A stretch of DNA of 64,000 nt from JAQVCM01 sp040403095 (lineage in GTDB: Bacteria > Bacteroidota > Bacteroidia > Flavobacteriales_D > Crocinitomicaceae). Below are positions 7,391-15,686 of this stretch, in pieces. Below the pieces are notes generated by a model that saw nothing but the letters and a program-made list of their open reading frames with translations, did not search any database and had not been told where the DNA came from. The stretch lies in assembly GCA_040403095.1 (NCBI GenBank), contig JBBALI010000014.1, forward strand, positions 15,896 through 79,895. Direction: 5' to 3'. The position numbers and the translations under genes were made by a program. How positions within the stretch are numbered: position 1 is the first letter of the stretch; each line of letters begins with the position of its first letter.

Positions 7391-9448
7391 CTATTTTTGA
7401 ATAAAAACAAAGCGTTTATTATTTACTTTTCCAGAAGTTTTTAATTGAATAAAATACATTCCTGATTTCAGGTTTCTTTGATTCAAATCTAAGGTAAATG
7501 AATTTGTCTTAAATTTTTCAGGATCAGTAATTTGTTGTCCATCGATACTATAAATAACAGCTTCAATATCGGTATAATTACCTTCAACATTTACATTTAA
7601 AACATCTCCAGTTGGGTTTGGGAAAATCGAAAAATTCAGTGGAGCGCTTATTTCAGAAATTCCCGCAATTAAAACAGGATCTTGATGGTAATATAATTTC
7701 TGTGAAGTTCCAAAAAGTTGAGAATTCATTTCAATTGGATTTCCATTCATGTCAAGAAATGCGATGGAATTCAGCGACAATGTATCAATTACAAATGACA
7801 GAAGGCTATCATATTCACTGTCCATTTTAACTGTAAGCGCATTATTTTGTAATTCTGAATGATATTTCAATGAATCTCTTTTTCTCCAAAAACTACCAAA
7901 AGCTTCAAATGCCATGCCCTTCATCGTTTCAGGAATAAGATCTAAATAAGCTTCCTGTGCTGTCAATTTGTAATTTCTATTTGGATGAATCAATAGAACT
8001 GTTGAAGCATTATTTCTATCATATCTGCGTGTTGCATCAGCCCAAATCTGGACTTTACTCATGTAATTATCGATGGAAATTGGCAAATCTGGGAAAACAT
8101 CAGAAATGGTAATTGGAAGCTCCAACACGGTTGATTGTTCAGCCAAAAAAGATTGTGTTTTGGAAGCATAAAATGGAAATCCGGTAAGCACATCATTCGC
8201 AGCATAAGATGAATTATATTCATAGCCCAAAGTTTCTAGAGCTAAAACCAAAGAATCAGGATACGCTAAATGACCTGATCTCCAACTTTTTATATCAACA
8301 TTATAGTCGTTTTCTATTAAATTTTTAGAAACTTCTATTTCACCCAAAATGGTTCCATTGAGTGTACTTATTCCATTATAAAATGGATGATAATTACTCG
8401 AATCATTTCCCAAAGTTCCGTAAGGAAAAATATTGCTATCATAAAAATCTGGAAAATGTCCAACTGAATGAGAACCGATCGCATGACCTTTACTTTGCAA
8501 AAATTCTACCTGTGGACCTGTCCCAATATATAAATCTGAAATCCAACTATTCGGTACATAATTTGTCGTTAAGTTATATTGCGTTTTGATTCCTCGGTAA
8601 TTTTCAAATATGGCGAAATTTGCCAAAGTATCATAGGAAGTTCTACTGTCAACATCATGGGTTATCATGACAACAGACGAATAATTATTTGGCGCCGTAT
8701 ATTTGTAAACAGTATTTGATATATGTTTTCTGATAATATTTCTAATTACAAAAGCAAAAACATCAGTTGTAGGTTCAAAACCATTGCTGTAGGTTCTTTG
8801 CGCATTGACATCTTGATTTATTGAGTTTCTGATTACAACATCTCTAAAATCTGGACCAAAGGAATAAACAAAACCAGCACCAAAAGCATTTTTTACCATT
8901 GCAGCGGTTCCATCTTCATAATGTGCCAATGCTGTTCCTGTGCTTAAAGTGTAATATTTTGTAGAAAAGTTAGGACCATCTATTTGTCTTCCCAGTGAAA
9001 CTGTAACTTCTAAGGAATCATCGATCATATCAAAATAAGAAGGATTTGAAGTTGTGTCCCAAACAATTCTGTATAATTCTGTATTAGATAAGGCGTCACT
9101 CACGCCACAAAGATTATAAATTTGAGATTCTTTCAAATCTGAAGTCAACAAAATTCCACCTTGATAAACATAATTCTCAAGTTCAAAAATTTCAGTCGTA
9201 GTCAATGCACCATTTTGAATTCTAGTTCCTGTAAGTACAACTGGATATGTTAAGGCGACAGATAAATTTGAAGTTGTATCGAAGGCAACACCCGCTAGTT
9301 GAAGCAATCTCATCGAAGATATAGTCCTTGAAAATCCATTATCTCCATTTCTAGCACTCATGTTGAGTATGGCAACTTTTCTTTCAGTCTGAGAATAGGA
9401 CATTAAACTCCCCGAAATCATCAGTAACAATAGTAAAAATATTTTCAT
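7391..9448 (-). CDS. Secreted polysaccharide deacetylase with T9SS sorting domain
   Basis: A 685-residue exported protein. Residues 1-20 are a signal peptide ending SYSQ. Residues 24-245 resemble a ThuA/glutamine-amidotransferase-like (DUF4350-type) fold. Residues 255-440 are NodB-like: MITHDVD (metal-binding aspartate), GSHSVGH at 325-331 (the two metal histidines) and WRSGHLAYP at 389-397. The last 80 residues are a type A T9SS signal with FSIFPNPTGDVLNV and SGMYFIQLKTSG. It should be exported across the outer membrane and act on N-acetylated polysaccharide or peptidoglycan-like substrate at the surface. A -7 box, TATATTTG, lies at 9476-9483. The enzyme class is well supported; the substrate is not known. 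Confidence 0.85.
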   Translation of the reverse strand: MKIFLLLLLMISGSLMSYSQTERKVAILNMSARNGDNGFSRTISSMRLLQLAGVAFDTTSNLSVALTYPVVLTGTRIQNGALTTTEIFELENYVYQGGILLTSDLKESQIYNLCGVSDALSNTELYRIVWDTTSNPSYFDMIDDSLEVTVSLGRQIDGPNFSTKYYTLSTGTALAHYEDGTAAMVKNAFGAGFVYSFGPDFRDVVIRNSINQDVNAQRTYSNGFEPTTDVFAFVIRNIIRKHISNTVYKYTAPNNYSSVVMITHDVDSRTSYDTLANFAIFENYRGIKTQYNLTTNYVPNSWISDLYIGTGPQVEFLQSKGHAIGSHSVGHFPDFYDSNIFPYGTLGNDSSNYHPFYNGISTLNGTILGEIEVSKNLIENDYNVDIKSWRSGHLAYPDSLVLALETLGYEYNSSYAANDVLTGFPFYASKTQSFLAEQSTVLELPITISDVFPDLPISIDNYMSKVQIWADATRRYDRNNASTVLLIHPNRNYKLTAQEAYLDLIPETMKGMAFEAFGSFWRKRDSLKYHSELQNNALTVKMDSEYDSLLSFVIDTLSLNSIAFLDMNGNPIEMNSQLFGTSQKLYYHQDPVLIAGISEISAPLNFSIFPNPTGDVLNVNVEGNYTDIEAVIYSIDGQQITDPEKFKTNSFTLDLNQRNLKSGMYFIQLKTSGKVNNKRFVFIQK

Positions 9449-9475
9449 TTTATGGTATTATTGTGTATTATCTAA

Positions 9476-9483
9476 CAAATATA
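9476..9483 (-). promoter_or_regulatory. -7 box TATATTTG of the deacetylase gene
   Basis: A perfect match to TAnnTTTG, 28 bases upstream of the start codon at 9448. No convincing -33 TTTG is seen at the expected distance, so the site is supported by one half only. Confidence 0.45.
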
Positions 9484-9708
9484 CTTTTTTTAAGTTGACA
9501 CTCATTTTTTATTTCGCTTCCTCAAGTTCATTTAAAAAAATTTTACGACAATCCTTTTGTAAAACTTAAAAAGTGAAAAATTAAGATTAAAAATTTCAAA
9601 GAGAATCAATTATGAAGGATTCAATAATAATTTCCATCAATAGTGCTAAAAAAATAAAAAGCGATAATACAATCAATTTACTCTAAGACGTAAATTAACA
9701 GCAACTAG
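9484..9708. other. Intergenic stretch, AT-rich
   Basis: Part of the 360-base gap between divergent genes. A 24-codon frame, MKDSIIISINSAKKIKSDN and on to a stop, occupies 9612-9686 on the plus strand, but it is too short to claim. No repeat or RNA gene is seen. Confidence 0.5.
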
Positions 9709-9739
9709 TTGAAAGATAACAAGATTTTTTTTAGTTTTG
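9709..9739 (+). promoter_or_regulatory. Sigma-A type promoter of the 9809 acetyltransferase
   Basis: TTG (9709-9711), exactly 20 bases, then TAGTTTTG (9732-9739). This is a full match to the Bacteroidota TTG-N19-21-TAnnTTTG consensus, about 70 bases upstream of the start. Confidence 0.65.
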
Positions 9740-9808
9740 AATTGATTTTTTCAGGATTCCTTCTACCCTAATCTTTCCTCTTATTTGACAGAAGTAGCAT
9801 AGTAAATT

Positions 9809-10369
9809 ATGAATAATATAAGCGTGATTATTAATACGTTCAAAAGTAATGATTTCAGAATTCGAGAAGTGAATTTTCCAGATGACCTTCAGTCAGTGCA
9901 AAAGTTATTGATCGATTACCTTTCGTGGGGAAACGGTCAAATGCAATTTCATTTTGGAGTTCATCCGCACAATCCAGTGCATCAGGTTACTGAGGATATT
10001 GAGAATATCGACAAATTCCTGCCACCACATGGACGAATGCTGCTCGCGTGCAAAGGAAATGAAGTTTGTGGAATCGGCTCTTTGGTAGGAATTGAAAGCA
10101 AAATAGGCGAAATAAAACGCATGTATGTTGATCCATCTTTTCGGAATTTAGGCGTTGGTAAAGCAATTCTAAATACATTACTAGATTTTGCAAAAAAAGA
10201 GGGATATCAAAAAGTGCGTTTAAATAGTCCTAAATTTATGGAAGCAGCGCATTCACTGTATAGAAGTCTTGGATTTTATGACATTGAAGTCTACCCTGAG
10301 GTTGAAATCCCTGAAGATTTTAGAGAATATTTACTTTTTATGGAATTGGATTTTGAAACCCAAACGTAG
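9809..10369 (+). CDS. GNAT family N-acetyltransferase
   Basis: A 186-residue acetyl-CoA-dependent acetyltransferase. The acetyl-CoA pyrophosphate loop is FRNLGVGKAILNTLLDFAKK (R/Q-x-x-G-x-G/A), preceded by beta-4 as IKRMYVDPSF and followed by VRLNSPKFMEAAHSLYRSLGFYDIEVYP, the usual end of the fold. The first 40 residues (FRIREVNFPDDLQSVQKLL) are the alpha-1 region. The substrate cannot be told. The gene has its own promoter at 9709-9739. It is one of five or more GNAT genes in the window, none closely similar by eye. Confidence 0.88.
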   Translation: MNNISVIINTFKSNDFRIREVNFPDDLQSVQKLLIDYLSWGNGQMQFHFGVHPHNPVHQVTEDIENIDKFLPPHGRMLLACKGNEVCGIGSLVGIESKIGEIKRMYVDPSFRNLGVGKAILNTLLDFAKKEGYQKVRLNSPKFMEAAHSLYRSLGFYDIEVYPEVEIPEDFREYLLFMELDFETQT

Positions 10370-10436
10370 CAAGGAACAGAAGCACTTATTTAGTTTAATT
10401 TTAGATAATTAGATTGATTTTTTTTAAAAAAACCCC

Positions 10437-11024
10437 ATGAATCGAGGAAAAAAAATATTTTTTTATGTAGCTCTAGCACTATTAATACTTGTTATTCCTA
10501 TTTTTATTTTCGGAATATTAAGTAAGGAAGTTTACAATCATCATCAAATTTCATACGGTGATCCAATTGGACTTTCCTCAAAGCCAATTCCAAAACTTGC
10601 GAATCCTGACAGCATTTACTTTCAGTTTTCACTGGATACGGTGTACAATTTTCTTGATCAAAATCAAATAGTGATTAATTGTAAATTACTAAATACGAGT
10701 TCAGATACAATCTATTTATTCACACATTCATGTTATAAATATACAAATGATTTTATCATTCAAACGGAAGATGTTCAAACCTTCGTGACTTATAGTTGCT
10801 GTGCGAGTACACCAATTATTGAAAAAGTAGCTCCAAAAAATAATTTGAAATTTAAAGCGAATTTTTTAGCAAAAAAAAGAGTAAGAAAAATCGACTTTCA
10901 TTTTTATATTTATCAAGTTGATTCTGATTTTGATATTCATAATTCCGATTCGATTGGTAAACTTCAAAAAACCATCATAAACAATATTTACAATGTAAAT
11001 TCATTGGATATAACCAAAAACTAA
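10437..11024 (+). CDS. Membrane-anchored protein of unknown function
   Basis: A 195-residue protein with one N-terminal membrane anchor (about residues 7-27: FFYVALALLILVIPIFIFGI) and a roughly 165-residue exported domain. The domain has alternating hydrophobic/polar stretches suggestive of a beta-sandwich. It carries cysteines near C97 and C116-C117 that could form disulfides. No motif I recognise is present. It lies upstream of the small phosphatase-like gene with a 7-base gap, so the two are probably one transcript. Confidence 0.65.
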   Translation: MNRGKKIFFYVALALLILVIPIFIFGILSKEVYNHHQISYGDPIGLSSKPIPKLANPDSIYFQFSLDTVYNFLDQNQIVINCKLLNTSSDTIYLFTHSCYKYTNDFIIQTEDVQTFVTYSCCASTPIIEKVAPKNNLKFKANFLAKKRVRKIDFHFYIYQVDSDFDIHNSDSIGKLQKTIINNIYNVNSLDITKN

Positions 11025-11031
11025 TCTCATT

Positions 11032-11358
11032 TTGAAAAACATCCTATTCATCTGTAGCAAAAATAAATGGCGAAGTCTCACCGCGGAAACCGTTTTTAAA
11101 AACCATTCACAATGCAATGTAAAATCTGCTGGAACCGAAGAAGGCGCTAGGGTGAAAGTCAACGCAAAAATGATTCTTTGGGCTGATCACATCCTCGTGA
11201 TGGAAAGGAAACACAAAGAAAAAATCCAACTAAAATTCCCAGAGGAAATCACAGACAAAGAAATCATCGTACTTGAAATCCCTGACGACTACAAATACAT
11301 GGACAAAGAACTAATTGAAGAACTGGAATCCGCGCTGGAGGCAATCCTAGAATATTAG
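11032..11358 (+). CDS. Small low-molecular-weight phosphatase-like protein
   Basis: A 108-residue protein beginning at TTG. NILFICSKNKWRSLTAETVF is the P-loop of the LMW phosphatase fold (CX5RS), with SAGTEEGARVKVN and ADHILVMERKHKE as the following conserved strands. It is about 45 residues shorter than ordinary family members. Where those have DPYxx it has VLEIPDDYKYMD, so the general acid would be one of the DD pair. I recognise a branch of such short phosphatase-like proteins in many bacteria, whose role is not established. No ATG is available without losing the catalytic loop, which fixes the TTG start. It follows the 10437 gene by 7 bases. Confidence 0.75.
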   Translation: MKNILFICSKNKWRSLTAETVFKNHSQCNVKSAGTEEGARVKVNAKMILWADHILVMERKHKEKIQLKFPEEITDKEIIVLEIPDDYKYMDKELIEELESALEAILEY

Positions 11359-11384
11359 ATTATTCGATTTTTAGATAGTTAGAT

Positions 11385-11451
11385 TTGCTACGCGTCTGCC
11401 TGTGGCGGTGTTAGATTTTTAGACTTTTACATTTATATATTGCTACGCGTC
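11385..11451. repeat. Direct repeat TTGCTACGCGTC, two copies
   Basis: Identical 12-base copies at 11385-11396 and 11440-11451, 55 bases apart, with a degenerate third (TTGCTACGC) near 11606. They are short intergenic repeats of unknown role. Confidence 0.7.
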
Positions 11452-11520
11452 AGTCTTAGTAGAAGTTGAATATGAAAGAAGTTTACTGCCTAGGCTTGAA
11501 ACTAACCACAAACCGAAAAC

Positions 11521-11548
11521 AAAAAAAGCCCAACCTTTCGATTGAGCT
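11521..11548 (-). terminator. Rho-independent terminator downstream of lpdA
   Basis: On the minus strand AGCTCAA, an 8-base loop, TTGGGCT (one G-U pair), then seven T (11521-11527). It lies about 190 bases beyond the end of lpdA, its nearest upstream gene on this strand. Confidence 0.6.
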
Positions 11549-11623
11549 TTTGAAATTCTATTTTTTCTAAAAAAGACCCGCTTCGCTAAAAGATTTAAGA
11601 AACCGTTGCTACGCAAATTTACT

Positions 11624-11682
11624 ATCAGTTGGGGCGCAAATTTAAAACGAGTTGGGGCGCAATGCATTGCGCCCCAACTGAT
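11624..11682. repeat. Second copy of the GTTGGGGCGCAATG palindrome, with an extra half-site
   Basis: Bases 11650-11679 are a perfect 30-base palindrome with the same 14-base core as 4776-4827. An additional left half, ATCAGTTGGGGCGCAA (11624-11639), is the exact reverse complement of 11667-11682. The right arm can therefore pair with either of two left arms, as if the element had been partly duplicated. Confidence 0.8.
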
Positions 11683-11734
11683 ACAAAAATATAAAAGTCT
11701 TAAGTTCCTAAAATCTTAAAATCGTAATATCTCG

Positions 11735-13126
11735 CTACAAATGAATCACTTCCCCATAAGCGGCAGCGGCGGCTTCCATTACTGCTTCAGACATTGTTGG
11801 GTGCGGATGCACTGTTTTGATCAATGTTTCACCAGTAACTTCTAATTTACGCACAGCAACGATTTCAGCAATCATTTCAGTAACGTTTGCGCCAATCATG
11901 TGAGCACCTAATAATTCTCCGTACTTAGCATCGAAAATCAATTTCACGAAACCATCTTTTGCTCCTGCAGCACTTGCTTTTCCTGATGCAGAGAATGGGA
12001 ATTTACCAATTTTGATGTCTAATCCAGCTGCTTTTGCTGCTTTTTCAGTCATACCAACTGAAGCAATTTCTGGAGAAGCGTAGGTACATCCTGGGATGTT
12101 TCCGTAATCCAATGGCTCTGGATGGTGACCAGCAATTTTTTCAATACAAATTATTCCTTCCGCAGAAGCTACGTGAGCCAATGCAGGACCAGGAACGATA
12201 TCACCAATTGCGTAATATCCTGGGATATTTGTTTGGTAGAAATCGTTTACCAAAACACGACCTTTGTCAGTTGCAATGCCAACTTCTTCCAATCCAATTC
12301 CTTCGATATTTGTTTCGATACCAACAGCAGAAAGCACAACATCACATTCGATCTTTTCTTCTCCTTTGGCAGTTTTTACCGTTACGATGCAACCTTTATC
12401 CGTTTTTTCAACAGTTTCAACGGAAGCGTTAGTCAAAATATTGATTCCTGCTTTTTTGAATGATTTTTCCATTTGTTTAGAAACTTCCTCATCTTCAACC
12501 GGAACTATGTTTGGCATAAATTCAACGATAGTTACTTCAGTTCCTAACGTATTATAGAAGTAAGCGAACTCAACTCCAATTGCACCTGAACCTACAACGA
12601 CCAATCTTTTTGGCAAAGATTTCAAAGTCATGGCTTCACGGTAACCGATAATTTTTTCTCCATCTTGTGGAATGTTTGGCAATTTGCGAGAACGTGCTCC
12701 TGTTGCTAAAATCAATGCTTTGTCAGCAGTATATTCAGTCACAGTTCCATCTTCAGCAGTAACATCCACTTTCTTTCCAGCTTTGATTTTTCCAGAACCT
12801 TTGATTACATCAATTTTGTTCTTTTTCATCAAAAATTGGATTCCATTGCTCATTCCATTTGCCACTCCACGACTTCTGTCGATCATTGCACTGAAATCTG
12901 CTGAACTTTCTTTCACAGTAATTCCGTAATCAGAAGCGTGTTGAAGATATTCATAAACATTTGCACTTTTTAAAAGCGCTTTGGTAGGAATACATCCCCA
13001 ATTTAGGCAAATTCCTCCCAATGATTCGCGTTCAACAATCGCAGTTTTCAAACCCAATTGAGAAGCACGGATGGCAGTAACATATCCACCAGGTCCGCTT
13101 CCAATAACTATAATGTCGTAATTCAT
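11735..13126 (-). CDS. lpdA: Dihydrolipoyl dehydrogenase (E3)
   Basis: A 463-residue flavoprotein disulfide reductase, full length for E3. In order: FAD fold VIGSGPGGYVTAIRA, redox disulfide GGICLNWGCIPTK (C40 and C45), NAD fold VVGSGAIGVEFAYFYNTLG, second FAD contact GYYAIGDIVPGP, and the interface active-site histidine in HPHPTMSEA near residue 445. It reoxidises the dihydrolipoyl groups of pyruvate and 2-oxoglutarate dehydrogenases and of the glycine cleavage system. No lipoyl domain is fused. It is alone on its strand, with repeats on both sides. The assignment is secure; which complex it serves is not shown here. Confidence 0.95.
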   Translation of the reverse strand: MNYDIIVIGSGPGGYVTAIRASQLGLKTAIVERESLGGICLNWGCIPTKALLKSANVYEYLQHASDYGITVKESSADFSAMIDRSRGVANGMSNGIQFLMKKNKIDVIKGSGKIKAGKKVDVTAEDGTVTEYTADKALILATGARSRKLPNIPQDGEKIIGYREAMTLKSLPKRLVVVGSGAIGVEFAYFYNTLGTEVTIVEFMPNIVPVEDEEVSKQMEKSFKKAGINILTNASVETVEKTDKGCIVTVKTAKGEEKIECDVVLSAVGIETNIEGIGLEEVGIATDKGRVLVNDFYQTNIPGYYAIGDIVPGPALAHVASAEGIICIEKIAGHHPEPLDYGNIPGCTYASPEIASVGMTEKAAKAAGLDIKIGKFPFSASGKASAAGAKDGFVKLIFDAKYGELLGAHMIGANVTEMIAEIVAVRKLEVTGETLIKTVHPHPTMSEAVMEAAAAAYGEVIHL

Positions 13127-13169
13127 GTTCTTATCAATAAAAATCTAGTGCGCGAAGTTAGCTAAAAAT

Positions 13170-13300
13170 AGTAAATAGAGGAATAGATAATTGGATTATT
13201 AGATTATTGGATTAATAGATTGTTGGATTAGTAGATTAGCAGATTGCAGATTGACTGCGCCGGTGCTTCGCGCTCGCTGCGTGGCTTACTTCGTCGTTAT
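13170..13300. repeat. Intergenic ATTGGATTA-type repeats and a GC-rich island
   Basis: Roughly 13178-13250 is a run of degenerate units such as TTGGATTATTAGATTA and TTGGATTAGTAGATTA. Next comes an unusually GC-rich stretch (about 13254-13298) containing GCTTCGCGCTCGCTGCGTGG, in a genome of about one-third GC. It has no open frame of note. It may be a short intergenic repeat element; only one copy is seen in the window. Confidence 0.5.
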
Positions 13301-13362
13301 TTTATTTAAAATTATTTTTAAAATTTAAGGTATAAAATCTATTGTCTTCCGTCTAATGTCTA

Positions 13363-14316
13363 TTATCTAAAAATATCTTTCATCACTCGCCCAGTGGAAG
13401 TTGGAATTTTGAAATTCAATAGTTCAGCAACTGTATTAGCGATATCGACTTGTTCATAGTAGGTTTCGCAAGTGCGATTTTTTTTAAAATCTGGTCCAAT
13501 CCCAAAGAATTCGACGTGTCGACAACCTTCGCACAAATCACCGTGTGAAACATATCCATCTTCATGACCAGCAGTGTGTCTGCCGTGATCATTGGTGACA
13601 ATCAGTGTAGTTTTATTTTTGTATTTCGGATCTTTTTGCAGTAATTTCCAGAAATCATGGATGTATTTGTCAGTATCTCTAATTCCATGCAAATACGCAA
13701 TTGAATCACCTGCATGACCTGCTGCATCTGGTTGTTTGAAATTAACAATTGCCAATCGGACTTGATTGCTGTTGACGATGTTTTTCAAGTGATTGAATGT
13801 GACACTATCTTCTCGATAACCAGTAAAAAGTCCATTTACGCCGCAATCGGTGCTTGGTCTAAATTTCCCTTTCCAAAGTGGATCGATACAATCTGAAAGA
13901 ATTTCCAATTTGTCTTTCGTTGCTATCACCCAAGCTTCAGACATTGGTTGATTGAAAGATTTTAGCCAATATTGAAAAATCGACGGATTTGTGGGATATT
14001 GATTTCCAGAATTACTAATATTTTCATAAACGCCGGTGCACATGGCTTGATGTCCCGAGCAAGTAAATGTAAAACCATTGTTGTAGAAATTATTACAATT
14101 GACGCCATCTTTTAACATCGAAAAACGATTCGGAATAAATTGATGTGAAGGGTCTCCCCAAGTTTCAGTGTAACGAGCACCATCTACCACAAAAATGAAA
14201 ACTGATTTGGTTTTATAAGCAGGCTTTTCAACCTTTTTTTCACACGCTCCAAAAATGAAAAATACTGCAAAAGCAAAAATAAATGTAACGAATGATAAAA
14301 TTTTAGGTGTTTTCAT
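13363..14316 (-). CDS. Alkaline-phosphatase-superfamily lipoprotein (phosphodiesterase/sulfatase-like)
   Basis: A 317-residue exported lipoprotein: a signal sequence ending FGAC supplies the lipobox cysteine (about C25). FIFVVDGARYTETWG is the first metal-binding strand (aspartate), NGFTFTCSGHQAMCTG holds the expected nucleophile Thr/Ser position, and TLIVTNDHGRHTAGHED gives the DHG/H metal ligands of the superfamily, with a later HVEFFGIGP. This is the pattern of nucleotide pyrophosphatase/phosphodiesterase-like and sulfatase-like enzymes. It is shorter than most (usually 400 or more), so a cap domain is probably absent. It probably sits on the periplasmic or surface face of a membrane. The substrate is unknown. 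Confidence 0.8.
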   Translation of the reverse strand: MKTPKILSFVTFIFAFAVFFIFGACEKKVEKPAYKTKSVFIFVVDGARYTETWGDPSHQFIPNRFSMLKDGVNCNNFYNNGFTFTCSGHQAMCTGVYENISNSGNQYPTNPSIFQYWLKSFNQPMSEAWVIATKDKLEILSDCIDPLWKGKFRPSTDCGVNGLFTGYREDSVTFNHLKNIVNSNQVRLAIVNFKQPDAAGHAGDSIAYLHGIRDTDKYIHDFWKLLQKDPKYKNKTTLIVTNDHGRHTAGHEDGYVSHGDLCEGCRHVEFFGIGPDFKKNRTCETYYEQVDIANTVAELLNFKIPTSTGRVMKDIFR

Positions 14317-14427
14317 TTTACAGTTTTCACAATAAAGTTAACAATTTAACGAAACTTGGAAAGCAATAGTTGAAAAATTGGACGATTCTTGTCTTTACAT
14401 GTGTAATGATTAATCAAGAGATTGAGG

Positions 14428-15645
14428 CTAAGCAACCCAATCTCCATTCAAAAATCGAACAAATAAAACGATTTGAAAAGAGAAACCTATGAAAATGAGC
14501 GAATATAAACTCAACTTCCTAATAAAGTGATTTTCAGATTTGACCGTAAAAACTAGTATTGCATAAAATGTTACTAATAAATATTTTAGCATCAATTGAA
14601 TATGAACATATGAACCAAAAAGTAACCAGAAAATAAAAATGAGTCCAAATATTGACAATAATTGTTTTTTGGTAATTGAAAATTCGCTTTTTATCCAAAA
14701 ATTTAAGACTATGATAATAAATGGTGTTGCAAAAAGGAATCTGTTTAAGCTGAATAAACTTCCTCCTCTGAACATTAAAACAGTTAGTGTAATTCCTCCC
14801 AAATAAGCAAGGGAAAAAATTACCTCTGATGGAATTACTGCTCCTTTAAATTGTTTTAATTTAAAAATTATGCCGAGTAAAAATCCACCTGAAATAATCC
14901 CGATTAAAAATGCAAAACCGTCCAGTCTAACGATAAATCCACCTGCCCAGGATGTTAATGGCAAATGGGGTAATTGAAGGTAATTCCCCCAATATTTTTG
15001 GGCTTCAAAAAATTTAAACCATTGTCCAGTATCTAGATATTGAATCAATGTGACTATAAATATTCCTAACATTGAAATGCCAATATAAATGGCGATTCTC
15101 AGAAAATTTTTAGCTTTAAAATCACTGTAAAATTCTGTAATAATCAGAGCTGGAATAAAAATAGTAAATGCTGGTCTAGCAAGAATGGCGAATAAAAGTC
15201 CAAGGTAAATTAGGTAGTACTTTTTGTCTTTAATTCCTACTATAATAGCTATTGAGCATAAGAAAAAAACCGATTCTGAATAAGGTAAATAGAAAAAAAT
15301 AAAACTAGGAATTGTCAGGTATAAAACGATCTCAAGCGGATTATCGATTTTAAATTTCTTGATAAGGAAATAAAAAGCAGAAAGAAAAACAATCGAATTT
15401 AGCAATACAATCCCATAAGTTTCCAGTGATAAGAACCTCCAAATCATTGGAAAAAAAGGAAAAAAAGCTACCCGGTAACTTTCATACCCGTTTTGTTTGA
15501 TAAATTCATAATGTTCAGCATCCCAATGTAGGAAATGGTCCCTAATTAAAAGTTCTGGATAACAGCTTTGTTGAAGGATTACTAAAATCGCAGCTAAAAA
15601 CAAGATGTAAAACCCAATTGTAAAAAGTTCGAAATACTTTTTCAT
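14428..15645 (-). CDS. PIG-V-like membrane mannosyltransferase
   Basis: A 405-residue protein with about ten membrane segments and a luminal/periplasmic first loop. HWDAEHYEFIKQNGY (40-54) and FFPFFPMIWR (61-70) match the WDA-x-x-[WY] and FFP-x-[YF]-P signatures of the PIG-V (GPI mannosyltransferase II) family. Bacterial members are thought to transfer mannose from a lipid-linked donor outside the cytoplasmic membrane. D42 would be the catalytic acidic residue. It stands alone between the phosphodiesterase and the histidine kinase, with gaps of about 110 and 40 bases. Other GT-C families share the multi-helix shape, but these two motifs favour PIG-V. Confidence 0.75.
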   Translation of the reverse strand: MKKYFELFTIGFYILFLAAILVILQQSCYPELLIRDHFLHWDAEHYEFIKQNGYESYRVAFFPFFPMIWRFLSLETYGIVLLNSIVFLSAFYFLIKKFKIDNPLEIVLYLTIPSFIFFYLPYSESVFFLCSIAIIVGIKDKKYYLIYLGLLFAILARPAFTIFIPALIITEFYSDFKAKNFLRIAIYIGISMLGIFIVTLIQYLDTGQWFKFFEAQKYWGNYLQLPHLPLTSWAGGFIVRLDGFAFLIGIISGGFLLGIIFKLKQFKGAVIPSEVIFSLAYLGGITLTVLMFRGGSLFSLNRFLFATPFIIIVLNFWIKSEFSITKKQLLSIFGLIFIFWLLFGSYVHIQLMLKYLLVTFYAILVFTVKSENHFIRKLSLYSLIFIGFSFQIVLFVRFLNGDWVA

Positions 15646-15686
15646 ATCAAATAATAAAATTGATGATGCAAAAGAACCACAAAAAA

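Larger units (their letters stand above)
11359..11734. other. Repeat-rich intergenic region between convergent genes
   Basis: No credible gene is seen. It holds two copies of TTGCTACGCGTC (11385-11396 and 11440-11451), a shorter TTGCTACGC at 11606-11614, a minus-strand terminator, and a second copy of the GTTGGGGCGCAATG palindrome. GC-rich patches stand out from the AT-rich background. Confidence 0.7.

Noticed and set aside
9612..9686. 24-codon plus-strand frame
   Set aside because: Too short, no support, and followed by the true promoter of the next gene.
11443..11667. Open frame of 74 codons on the minus strand
   Set aside because: It spans the repeat-rich gap and runs through a terminator and half of the palindromic repeat; no motif and biased composition.
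12034..12929. Several overlapping plus-strand frames inside lpdA
   Set aside because: All are shadows of the clearly coding lpdA on the other strand.
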